Part shown: one piece after another, positions 13,801 to 22,945 of the stretch | Layout: every line of letters starts with the position of its first letter | Numbering within the stretch: position 1 is the stretch's first letter | Origin: Lingula anatina | Taxonomy: Eukaryota > Brachiopoda > Lingulata > Lingulida > Lingulidae | Reading direction: 5' to 3' | NCBI RefSeq assembly: GCF_001039355.2 | Contig: NW_019776146.1 | Span: 103,232-150,846 of the forward strand | DNA length: 47,615 nt | Program-made: the position numbers and the translations under genes | The notes under the pieces: model-generated | Database searches by the model: none | Told to the model about the DNA's origin: nothing | The model's input: the letters and a program-made list of their open reading frames with translations, nothing else

Positions 13801-16800
13801 CAAAATTTGTCTCCTGTGCCATTTTAGTATTTTGAAGAGATAAAAGGACAGTGTATAACATTGATATTGTCTGTGAAATGTGTATTGAGGTAAAAAAAAA
13901 AACACACACACACACATAACATTAGTGCCAGATACCCTTGTATTGTTGAAGACTCCTGAAAGTTTGTTTATATTTTTCCACCCCAGTTCCACTCTATGTC
14001 TCCTACACCTTTTCTCCACTGACTTACAATGTACAATTTATATTCAGCTGTAAATGAATTTTATGCATGTGTAAATATTGTGTGCATACATGTGACTTGA
14101 GAGTTGTTTTTTTTTTTTAATTTACACATGAGAAAGTATTTATATGTGTGTTTATATATATAAAATTCTCTTCATAATTATTCATCACAGTGGCACCTTG
14201 GGTTCTTCAAGAAGGAGTACACCCCGACTTTCCGTGGCTTTGACAGCCATTTTGGCTACTGGCTTGGCGAGGAGGGCTACAGCAATCACAAGGCTTATGC
14301 ATATGTATGTACCTCATCTAACTAATGAGTAATTTAAAAGATACTAATTAGACTGGTTTCAGTATTATGGTATGATGTGCATTGTACAGTACGCCTTTTG
14401 CAGAAATTTCAAACTGTCTTTCATTATATGGAGCAAACATAGCTTTTCATTTCATCACTCTGTTTGAGAAAAAGAAAAAAGAAAAAAAAGATTATTACCA
14501 AAATTATAAAATTCATCCTGGTTTTCCAGCCAGATGCATATGGTCTTGATTTCCGCCATGATATGGCTCTGCTGTCAAACTATAGTGGGAGATATTCAAC
14601 AGAACTTTTCACTGAGGAAGCCACCAAAATAATTCAGAGACATGACACCAACAAGGTAAACTTTTGGAAATTGTAAACTATGGGTATTTTTTTTTTTAAT
14701 TTCAATACCAGCCTAGCCGCTGGCAATACACCAACCCTGCTGAGTACTTCTCCACAACTAAGACCCATACATTCACACCTTTAAAATTTTATGCACTTAC
14801 TCCCACTGGTGGTAAAATACCGGGACATGGTATCACCTCTCAGATTCTCTAGTTATTTTTTTAAATATATATAATTGTACCACCAGCGTAGGCGCTGGCA
14901 GTTCCCATGGTTTTAGTCCCGACCCATATGTTCCGCCAGCTCCTGCGGCTCTGCCGCCAAGTCATCGTTACTGCTTCTCCTCCTAGACTACAAGTTCCTA
15001 CGTACCCATCTCTTGGATTTAGGTCACGTGTAATCTCAACTCGATCCACGTAAAATTTGGGCATAGTCGGTGCTGGGGTCTAGGTGTGGTGCTTGTTGCA
15101 ATGCACCCTTGTCCAAAATTGGCAAAATTATATGCTAAATATCTACCATACCGAAGGAATTATGGGAAAAATTTCTACAGACGGCTGACCGAAAGTCATA
15201 TGTGGAGATTTCAAATATGCCCTTGGATTTGACCTTTGACCTTTATTTCTAGGTCAAATGGGCCAAAATTTTCTAAAAATGGAAATTTTTTAAGATAAAA
15301 AATTTATTTCTTCCAATTTTTTAGAAACTACACAGACCTTACTTATAATACTATGGGCAGGTCATCTTTCATCTCCTTGAGTTTGGGGCCAATTGGTGCA
15401 TTTTCACAGGAGTAGCGACCATAAGATACCGAAACTGAAAACCCTCTCTGATTCAGGGACCATAAGTGCTCTTGCTTTTTGCATTTTGTAGAGCATGTCA
15501 AGCCCAACACTGGTGGTGGTGTCCATTTTTTAAGATAAAAAAATTATTTCTTCTGATTTTTTAGAAACTACACAGACCTTACCTATAATATTATGGGCAG
15601 GTCATCTTTCATCTCCTTGAGATTGGGGTCAATTGCTGCATTTTCATGGGAGTAGCGGCCATAACATATCGAAACTGAAAACCCTCTCTGGATTCAGGGA
15701 CCATTAGTGCTCTTGCTTTTTGCATTTTGTAGAGCATGTCAAGCCCAACACTGGAGGTGGTGTCCATTTTTTTGTTTTCCATATGGTTTACGAGTTACGC
15801 TGTATCAAAAAGTACATTGTGGTGGTGAAAGTAAAATGTGCAATACGGTAATATGTATAAAATTTCAAACGTCTGACCTTTGGCCTACTTTTCACCATGA
15901 ACTGAACTCTCCAAAACTAGCAGAGATAGGGCCCTANTCATTATATGGAGCAAACATAGCTTTTCATTTCATCACTCTGTTTGAGAAAAAGAAAAAAGAA
16001 AAAAAAGATTATTACCAAAATTATAAAATTCATCCTGGTTTTCCAGCCAGATGCATATGGTCTTGATTTCCGCCATGATATGGCTCTGCTGTCAAACTAT
16101 AGTGGGAGATATTCAACAGAACTTTTCACTGAGGAAGCCACCAAAATAATTCAGAGACATGACACCAACAAGGTAAACTTTTGGAAATTGTAAACTATGG
16201 GTATTTTTTTTTTTAATTTCAATACCAGCCTAGCCGCTGGCAATACACCAACCCTGCTGAGTACTTCTCCACAACTAAGACCCATACATTCACACCTTTA
16301 AAATTTTATGCACTTACTCCCACTGGTGGTAAAATACCGGGACATGGTATCACCTCTCAGATTCTCTAGTTATTTTTTTAAATATATATAATTGTACCAC
16401 CAGCGTAGGCGCTGGCAGTTCCCATGGTTTTAGTCCCGACCCATATGTTCCGCCAGCTCCTGCGGCTCTGCCGCCAAGTCATCGTTACTGCTTCTCCTCC
16501 TAGACTACAAGTTCCTACGTACCCATCTCTTGGATTTAGGTCACGTGTAATCTCAACTCGATCCACGTAAAATTTGGGCATAGTCGGTGCTGGGGTCTAG
16601 GTGTGGTGCTTGTTGCAATGCACCCTTGTCCAAAATTGGCAAAATTATATGCTAAATATCTACCATACCGAAGGAATTATGGGAAAAATTTCTACAGACG
16701 GCTGACCGAAAGTCATATGTGGAGATTTCAAATATGCCCTTGGATTTGACCTTTGACCTTTATTTCTAGGTCAAATGGGCCAAAATTTTCTAAAAATGGA

Positions 16801-18579
16801 AATTTTTTAAGATAAAAAATTTATTTCTTCCAATTTTTTAGAAACTACACAGACCTTACTTATAATACTATGGGCAGGTCATCTTTCATCTCCTTGAGTT
16901 TGGGGCCAATTGGTGCATTTTCACAGGAGTAGCGACCATAAGATACCGAAACTGAAAACCCTCTCTGATTCAGGGACCATAAGTGCTCTTGCTTTTTGCA
17001 TTTTGTAGAGCATGTCAAGCCCAACACTGGTGGTGGTGTCCATTTTTTAAGATAAAAAAATTATTTCTTCTGATTTTTTAGAAACTACACAGACCTTACC
17101 TATAATATTATGGGCAGGTCATCTTTCATCTCCTTGAGATTGGGGTCAATTGCTGCATTTTCATGGGAGTAGCGGCCATAACATATCGAAACTGAAAACC
17201 CTCTCTGGATTCAGGGACCATTAGTGCTCTTGCTTTTTGCATTTTGTAGAGCATGTCAAGCCCAACACTGGAGGTGGTGTCCATTTTTTTGTTTTCCATA
17301 TGGTTTACGAGTTACGCTGTATCAAAAAGTACATTGTGGTGGTGAAAGTAAAATGTGCAATACGGTAATATGTATAAAATTTCAAACGTCTGACCTTTGG
17401 CCTACTTTTCACCATGAACTGAACTCTCCAAAACTAGCAGAGATAGGGCCCTAGTTACTATTGAAGTTGAATAGGAAGTCATATACTGGAAACCTAACAG
17501 TGACCTTGAAAGTGACTTTTGACCTACTTCTCATCATGAACTGAACTTTGCAACTTTTCTATGCATTATATCTCCAAACCTAGCACAGATATGACCATAG
17601 TAACTACTGAGCTTGAATAGGAAGTCATATACTGGCAATCTAACTGTGATCTTGAAATTGACCTTTGACCTACTTTTTGCCATAAACCACATTTAACAAA
17701 TTTGGAATAAAACTAATTCAAATTTTTACCCATGATTTTGTTTTCAATGGTAATTTTCAATAAAAATATTGAGAACTTTTGTTTACAGCATTTTGTAGAG
17801 CTTGTCAAGCTCAACACTGGAGGTGGTGTCCCTTCTTTTGCTTTTCCATACAAATGCACTTACTCCAGCTGGTGGTACAATACCCGGATGCGGTATCACC
17901 TCTCTGATCCTCTAGTTTAAAATATTAGAATATTCAATTTTATTTTGAGTTATATAGCGTTCATGAAATTGACATTAGGTGGTATATATAAGTTGCTTAG
18001 AAAGCTCAGTATTTTTTCAAACTATGCTGGTGAAATCAGTTAGTTAAGTAGTGATGTCATTATACAAGGAGCTTGCCAGAATTTATAGTTGTATCTGTAA
18101 ATAATGCCTAATAATGTATTGTTCTTTATTTCAGCCCCTGTTTCTGTATCTTCCACACCAAGCAGTCCACAGCGCCAATCCATGGGATCCACTTGAAGCA
18201 CTGGACAAGTATTATAAACTGTTTCCTAACATTCATGATGAAAATAGGAGAAAATTTGCAGGTAAATACTGCAGCCATGGTCTGTGATAAAAATACAAGT
18301 CAAAACAGAAATGAATTTCTTTTTTGTTATTTTTAGTGTTGGGAGAGTGTTTTAACACCTATAATTTTTAAAGCTACTTAAATTGTCTTTTTGACAATTA
18401 AATTAAATTGTCAAATATTTTGCAGCCATGGCAGCTGCCTTGGATGACTCGGTGAAGAATGTGACCAAAGCTCTGAATGAACGGGGCATGTTGAACAACT
18501 CTGTGATAGTGTTCAGCACAGATAACGGTGGTCCTGCTGCTGGTTTTAATGCCAACCATGCCTCCAACTGGCCACTGAG

Positions 18580-18621
<42 letters not shown>

Positions 18622-19891
18622 GTATTCACTCAACAAAACTTTTCCTCAGTAATATACTGCTGTACAGGTGTAGCAGCTAAATTTGACATTGTATTTGTAG
18701 TGGCCAACATCCAAACATAATATGTCCAAAATTGATGAATTCTGTCATTTCTTTTTGAATGTCTCTGAATTGGCATTGTACGTACGTTATTGAGAAATTG
18801 AAAGAAATGTTGCTTATGAGCTTATGTCTTATATTTCACTCCTGTACATGTACCTTTCATATTTGTTTTCTAGAGGTGTGAAGGCAACACTTTGGGAGGG
18901 AGGTGTGAGAGGTGCTGGCTTCATATGGAGCCCTCTCATCAAAAATTCTGCCAGAAAACTTCCTGATCTCATGCACATCTGTGACTGGCTACCAACCCTG
19001 TATCATATTGCTGGAGGTGACTCATCCACACTAAAAAATCTTGATGGATTCAATGTGTGGGATACTCTATCACTGGATGCCCCCACACCCAGAGTTGATT
19101 TGCTGCATAATATTGATCCCATTTTGAATTACTCAGCTGTAAGGGTTGGCGAGTACAAGCTTATCTTGGGTCATACTTATGGTGGTACTTGGGATGGCTG
19201 GTATGCTCCCGAACAATACCATCTACTGGATGAAACAAAGCTCGATAGAGACTCACTGCAGTACAAGACATGGCCAGACATTTCTCTAGATTCTGATACA
19301 GCAAAAAACACTGTGAAGATGACACAGTATGAGACAGGTAATAAGAAAAATGACATATCACATGAAGTAAAGCCCGATGGACAAATACTTCTCAAGAGGA
19401 GCATTGGATATTCAGACCAAAAGAGTGATTTTATGCCATTTTCTGATAAATTGGCGGCACATTTTGGGATGTCTGCAATTAATTCTGGGAAACATGCAAT
19501 GGAATCTGGGAAATCTCTAAAAAATCATGGAATTGAAAATAATGTGGTGCTAGACAAAGAGCTTCTTGGCATTGTGTCCCGATATATTCCAGTAGATGTA
19601 GACACGTTTCACCTCACAGTGACTCCAGATGTGGTGACTTGTGGAGCCAAGCCTGCCAATGCTAGTACCAACTGTCAGCCCACCATTTCACCCTGTCTGT
19701 ACCACATTGTGAAAGACCCTTGTGAGTACAACAATATAGCAAATGAAAATCCACAACTTGTGGCAAAAATGTTGACAAGACTGAGGGAATTCAATGCTAC
19801 TGCAGTGCCCCCTAGGAATAAACCACAGGACTTGAGAGGCCTCCCCATGTTCAATAATGGCGCCTGGGTACCATGGATGGATGGGCTATGA
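7708..19891 (+). CDS. ARSB: Arylsulfatase B-like sulfatase, copy 1 (8 exons, 640 aa)
   Basis: Predicted sulfate-ester hydrolase of the arylsulfatase B/I/J group. In characterised members it removes sulfate from N-acetylgalactosamine 4-sulfate in dermatan and chondroitin sulfate, in lysosomes or outside the cell. Coding exons: 7708-7818, 8344-8503, 10813-10925, 14191-14304, 14530-14655, 18135-18261, 18426-18579 and 18874-19891; all junctions are GT-AG and keep frame. Residues 1 to about 22 form a signal peptide ending near GGCA. Metal ligands are Asp35-Asp36 and Asp283-Asn284. Cys74 in CTPSR is the residue converted to formylglycine. Lys128 and His130 (GK/WHLG), His220 and Lys305 fill the other active-site positions. 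The C-terminus ends [10 protein letters not shown], as expected. It is about 107 residues longer than human ARSB (533), the excess lying around residues 423-560. Several N-glycosylation sequons fit secretion. Exact substrate is unknown. A duplicated exon 5 and a second 3' end in the window are treated as assembly errors. Confidence 0.92.
8344..8503 (+). CDS. ARSB: Sulfatase copy 1, exon 2 (formylglycine motif)
   Basis: Encodes [10 protein letters not shown] through the active-site signature [12 protein letters not shown]. Cys74 is the modified residue. The exon is 160 nt and ends in phase 1 at a weak donor (ACAG then GTGTGT) that merges into a GT-rich repeat. Confidence 0.93.
8504..8624 (+). 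repeat. GT-rich repeat beginning at the exon 2 donor
   Basis: GT/TG runs interrupted by GCGC and CACAG start at the splice donor itself and continue to the single N at 8625. A further TG run lies at 8754-8775. Copy 2 has the same arrangement. Confidence 0.85.
9060..10330 (+). repeat. Old, diverged tandem repeats in intron 2
   Basis: The remainder of intron 2 (8504-10812) has no coding sequence. Related phrases recur: GCTGTT-AGCATTATGTAA forms near 9345, 9693 and 10296, and GA(C/T)TTTGAACTC-CATGTGC forms near 9251, 9602 and 10232. Further relatives occur in intron 3 near 11240-11340. I read these as decayed units of an old repeat; spacing is irregular. Confidence 0.45.
10813..10925 (+). CDS. 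ARSB: Sulfatase copy 1, exon 3
   Basis: A 113-nt exon entering in phase 1 (completing Gly91) and leaving in phase 0. It encodes LQHDVL through [11 protein letters not shown], the first half of the second sulfatase signature. The acceptor is TATATTTTCAG and the donor GTAATG. Confidence 0.93.
11834..12179. mobile_element. MITE-like element in intron 3
   Basis: Ends are inverted: AAGGGATAACAA at 11834-11845 and TTGTTATCCCTT at 12168-12179. There is no open frame. A conserved palindromic core, AATCTCTTAAGAGATT, lies inside near 11985-12000. Related partial copies are at 24757-24955 and, reversed, at 29823-30115. Copy 2 lacks it in the matching intron. No clear target duplication was identified, so the superfamily is open. 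Confidence 0.6.
12181..14190. other. Rest of intron 3, no gene seen
   Basis: AT-rich intronic sequence with a G-rich run near 13224-13241 and a CA repeat near 13900-13917. Copy 2 lacks most of it. A phrase at 13541-13556 (ATAAACCCAGTGGCT) occurs in reverse complement in copy 2 near 38536-38550, so an inversion or a shared repeat end is possible. Confidence 0.5.
14191..14304 (+). CDS. ARSB: Sulfatase copy 1, exon 4
   Basis: A 114-nt phase 0 exon that opens with WHLG, completing the GKWHLG signature with exon 3, and continues through [13 protein letters not shown]. The donor is GTATGT. Confidence 0.93.
14421..15936 (+). repeat. First copy of a 1.5-kb identical tandem duplication (probable assembly artefact)
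   Basis: This stretch is repeated as 15938-17453, exon 5 and introns included, with no difference that I could find by eye. A lone N at 15937 separates them, as expected if overlapping contig ends were joined without merging. Confidence 0.85.
14530..14655 (+). CDS. ARSB: Sulfatase copy 1, exon 5
   Basis: A 126-nt phase 0 exon encoding [20 protein letters not shown] through QRHDTNK, with the sequon NYS. The acceptor is GGTTTTCCAG and the donor GTAAAC. An identical sequence at 16047-16172 belongs to an apparent assembly duplication. Confidence 0.92.
15938..17454 (+). repeat. Second copy of the 1.5-kb duplication (probable artefact)
   Basis: Repeats 14421-15936 and then continues into unique intron 5 sequence. 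The final base aligns with the N at 15937. This should be collapsed when the gene length is measured. Confidence 0.85.
16047..16172 (+). pseudogene. Apparent second copy of exon 5
   Basis: Identical to exon 5 at 14530-14655, with intact splice sites. Including both would insert 42 duplicated residues. Since the identity extends unchanged through introns and the join is an N, it is best explained as redundant assembly rather than an alternative exon. Copy 2 has only one exon 5. Confidence 0.85.
18135..18261 (+). CDS. ARSB: Sulfatase copy 1, exon 6
   Basis: Encodes [16 protein letters not shown], with His220 at the substrate-site histidine position, through NRRKFA. The exon is 127 nt and leaves in phase 1 at GTAAAT. 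Confidence 0.93.
18426..18579 (+). CDS. ARSB: Sulfatase copy 1, exon 7
   Basis: Encodes [17 protein letters not shown] and the metal-binding FSTDNGG (Asp283-Asn284), ending in NWPLR split at phase 2. The donor is weak (CTGAG then GTGCTC) and is followed at once by a CT repeat. Confidence 0.93.
18588..18619 (+). repeat. (CT)n repeat next to the exon 7 donor
   Basis: A pure CT run begins about 8 nt after the donor and is conserved, slightly longer, at 40428-40463 in copy 2. Confidence 0.9.
18874..19891 (+). CDS. ARSB: Sulfatase copy 1, exon 8 (C-terminal half)
   Basis: A 1018-nt terminal exon. It encodes [13 protein letters not shown] (Lys305), [27 protein letters not shown] and the C-terminal [14 protein letters not shown] and VPPRNKP blocks, with stop TGA at 19889-19891. 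Between about residues 423 and 560 it has a polar segment that ordinary ARSB proteins lack. That segment contains a possible 255-nt in-frame intron (19338-19592). Confidence 0.9.
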
Positions 19892-20077
19892 ATTTTCCAT
19901 TTTTTCTTGTTAATTTTTTTTCTGTGTTTTGTATTCTTTCTGCATCCCTATTTTTATCTCCTTTAACAGTTTGAACTTGAATTGTTCACAGTATTTGCTC
20001 ATCATTTTGAAGTGAAATAATATTCTTTGCATGGGTGCTTGATGTTATACATCATCATCATTTATTAACGTGTCATN

Positions 20078-20808
20078 AAAATGACATATCACATGAAGTA
20101 AAGCCCGATGGACAAATACTTCTCAAGAGGAGCATTGGATATTCAGACCAAAAGAGTGATTTTATGCCATTTTCTGATAAATTGGCGGCACATTTTGGGA
20201 TGTCTGCAATTAATTCTGGGAAACATGCAATGGAATCTGGGAAATCTCTAAAAAATCATGGAATTGAAAATAATGTGGTGCTAGACAAAGAGCTTCTTGG
20301 CATTGTGTCCCGATATATTCCAGTAGATGTAGACACGTTTCACCTCACAGTGACTCCAGATGTGGTGACTTGTGGAGCCAAGCCTGCCAATGCTAGTACC
20401 AACTGTCAGCCCACCATTTCACCCTGTCTGTACCACATTGTGAAAGACCCTTGTGAGTACAACAATATAGCAAATGAAAATCCACAACTCGTGGCAAAAA
20501 TGTTGACAAGACTGAGGGAATTCAATGCTACTGCAGTGCCCCCTAGGAATAAACCACAGGACTTGAGAGGCCTCCCCATGTTCAATAATGGCGCCTGGGT
20601 ACCATGGATGGATGGGCTATGAATTTTCCATTTTTTCTTGTTAATTTTTTTTTCTGTCTTTTGTATTCTTTCTGCATCCCTATTTTTATCTCCTTTAACA
20701 GTTTGAACTTGAATTGTTCACAGTATTTGCTCATCATTTTGAAGTGAAATAATATTCTTTGCATGGGTGCTTGATGTTATACATCATCATCATTTATTAA
20801 CGTGTCAT
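20078..20808 (+). pseudogene. Redundant second copy of the exon 8 end and 3' UTR
   Basis: Repeats 19347-20076 after a single N at 20077. Three differences were noted: a T/C at a third codon position, one extra T in a T-run, and a G/C in the 3' UTR. The open frame lacks the upstream catalytic region. This level of difference suits two alleles joined end to end rather than a real partial duplication. Sequence after 20808 continues naturally from this copy. Confidence 0.85.
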
Positions 20809-21702
20809 GTGTATAGAACACTGAGCCCTTCGGGCTTATAAGACACTTGTTGCATACAATTTTTCCTGTCTTAAATCAAAAATCTTAACAATAAATTTTG
20901 CTAATTGCCTCAAATTTTTTCCATTAAGTCTTCTATAGAAATGTCATTTGTATAATTTTTTTGAATCTCCAACTTTTTATGAAATTTATATCTTTCCTCT
21001 GTGTAAGTAATGCACCGAAGTAAGAAATAACTCTCATCTTCTAGTTCTTTTTTGCATACTTGGCATATTTTTTCATTTAAAGGTGTATTTGTATACCGTC
21101 CAGTTTCCACATGCAAAGGCAAAATGCCCATTCGAAATTGAGTAATAATTGATTTTTCTTTTCTTTTTAAATCTATGTGTAAATATTTTTCAGTTTTCAA
21201 TTCTTTTTTAAATGTCATATATGTTCGAAATTAAGGAAATTTCAAAATGTCTTATTTTCCATTTAATTTGGAATTTTTTCATAAATGAGTTTTTTAATGC
21301 ATTCTATATCCACAATTTGTTTGTTCAAAAAATGGGTTTCCATATTACAGAATTTGAGTATTTCTCTTACCTCAGAGCAACAGTTTTTTCCCCCAATTTG
21401 TAATCTTCTTTAAAAAATCTGTTTGACAAGTCTTTCATTTTGGGCGAGTATTAAATTGTTCCAAAGTCTAAGTATGTTCAACCACCTATTAAATTTTAGT
21501 GGTATCCAACCTGAGTTGTACAGACTAATTTTTGGTGTAAATCAGTGTACTCCTAATTAGTATCTTAACGCATTGAACATAACTTTTTCACAGGTTTCAC
21601 TTTTTGAAAATCCCAAGCCACACAACTGTTAAACAATTTTTGGTATGTGGAGAATCCCATTTGACCAACCTTTTTTGATTTTGCTATAATTAAACCCAGT
21701 GC
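20781..21702 (-). mobile_element. 5'-truncated LINE inserted in the copy 1 3' UTR region
   Basis: This stretch interrupts the alignment with copy 2: the flanks TTGATGTTAT and AATTATGGATGAAAGC are adjacent in copy 2 near 41968-41985. On the minus strand it carries a reverse transcriptase C-terminal fragment. It ends, at the left edge, with a small hairpin (AGCCC-GAA-GGGCT) and an ATGATGATG tail, typical of a LINE 3' end. Because copy 2 lacks it, it inserted after the duplication. Exact edges are uncertain by some 20 bp. Confidence 0.8.
20910..21218 (-). pseudogene. LINE ORF2 C-terminal fragment (zinc-knuckle-like)
   Basis: A 102-residue frame with the GILPLHVETGRYTNTPLNEK block followed by CQVC...DESYFLLRC...Y..ER. 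This C-x2-C / DExxFLL-C pattern marks the end of ORF2 in a common class of LINEs. The rest of ORF2 (polymerase and endonuclease) is absent, and sequence upstream on this strand is broken by stops. Confidence 0.8.
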
Positions 21703-21921
21703 TAATTATGGATGAAAGCAATCTGAAAGTCAAATGCATTTCTTTTCTCTGTTTTCTGTCATTGGTCTCTGGGTTAAAAGTATGTACTGGGTTATTTCTT
21801 TTTTTATCTTGTATGTTTTCATATTATATTTTCTCCAACTATTTGATCAACTGTTTTTGTTCATCATAATGATTTTTACTTAATTTACTGTAGCATAATT
21901 TTTCTATAATTGACTCAGAAC

Positions 21922-21927
21922 AATAAA
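21922..21927 (+). terminator. Poly(A) signal, sulfatase copy 1
   Basis: AATAAA followed by GGCTGTCCTTTTGTTGTC and a TTTGGTGGTTCTGGTCTG stretch, giving a GU-rich downstream element. It is conserved at 42204-42209 in copy 2. The LINE insertion adds an earlier AATAAA at 20890-20895. Confidence 0.6.
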
Positions 21928-22945
21928 GGCTGTCCTTTTGTTGTCAGATATTAATTTGGTGGTTCTGGTCTGTACATTGTAGATGATGTTCTCAGGATTT
22001 TTACAATCCTTGGAAGAAAATCTTAGTTACCTGACACTTTAGGATTAGATGAGATCTGTTAACATAATGTACAAGTATAAATAATATTTGTTGTAAGTTT
22101 ATACCATAGAAAGCACTTGCCTTTTCTATAAGTTTTCCAGATTTTTTTTCACTTTTGACTGCTGTCCCTGGAAAGTGGTTTTTGCTTCCTGAAAAAGGGG
22201 AAGGCATGCGCGTTATCTTCTATTTCCAATTCATCAATACTGACATGCACAATTTTATTTCTTTTTTGCGTATCTTGATATCTTCTCACATATCATCAAA
22301 TTGTTTTTGAGAGACAAAAGGTAGATATAAGATAGATTAGTCATTAAGACCTTTAGAGATTATAATAACAACACTGTTTCCTCACAAACAGAAAATTTCC
22401 CATTTACTATTTTATGATAAATATTTTTATTGTATTATTCTTTTTTCAGATATTATTTCTGAATATTTCTTAGAACATAAAATCAAGTGCAATATATAAC
22501 AATACTTATTGTATTATACTTTATGATACATTGGGCAGTTTATTCTTATTAAGGTGGAGGGGCTTCTTGTTCAAATATTTTATACAGAATAGATGAAATC
22601 CACATTGGAGATTTATTTAATAAATATGCACATACTAGAATCATACCAATGGGTATCCGTCTCAAATGTGTGTTACAGCATGTATAATTATAAGTATAAT
22701 TTGATGGAAAGGAATATGAAAATACTTGAAAATGAATAAATACATCAGTAAAAATACATGAACTATGTTTTATACTCACTTTGTAATAAAAGTAAGCATG
22801 AGTGTTTGGTCCTAATTGAATTATAAAAGTGTCACATGTAGCAGCCCCCTTGCTCAATATGCTATATAACGATTAAATCACATCAAAAATTAATTTCTAT
22901 TCCCTGGAATGGTGAACATCCTAAACGTCCTGGATCTGCCCTTAT

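Larger units (their letters stand above)
14876..17910 (+). repeat. Dispersed repeat family R, copy A, in intron 5
   Basis: Starts GTACCACCAGCG with a small hairpin (CCAGCG-TAGG-CGCTGG) and the phrase GGTTTTAGTCCCGACC. Related copies occur at 24325-24742 (reverse), 39117-39260 (partial) and 42586-43672. Inside are tandem sub-repeats of about 241 bp (for example 15322 and 15563) and shorter units rich in TGACCTTTGACCT. A right-hand phrase, GCTGGTGGTACAATACC, near 17861 is roughly inverted relative to the start. The length is inflated by the duplication at 15938-17454. No protein is encoded, so it looks non-autonomous. Confidence 0.7.
4945..22945 (+). repeat. Segmental duplication, unit 1 (sulfatase copy 1)
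   Basis: Sequence from TGAAGTCTACAGCACATC at 4945 to CTGGATCTGCCCTT near 22943 aligns in order and orientation with 32673-42583. The match covers upstream DNA, promoter, all exons, most introns and the 3' UTR. It is interrupted by insertions and deletions special to one unit. Unit 1 is longer (18 kb against 9.9 kb); about 2.2 kb of that is apparent assembly redundancy. Examples of unit 1-only DNA are 5290-5740, about 11680-14150, and the LINE at 20781-21702. Confidence 0.85.

Noticed and set aside
14861-15064. Antisense frame of 67 codons, repeated identically at 16378-16581
   Set aside because: It lies in repeat R, is not conserved in copies B-D, and its repetition comes from the assembly duplication.
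16047-16172. Mutually exclusive or duplicated exon 5
   Set aside because: Apparent full identity extends through introns up to a lone N, and copy 2 has a single exon 5.
22549-22857. Minus-strand frame of 102 codons
   Set aside because: It lies in the duplicated 3' flank, is missing from unit 2 and has no family resemblance.
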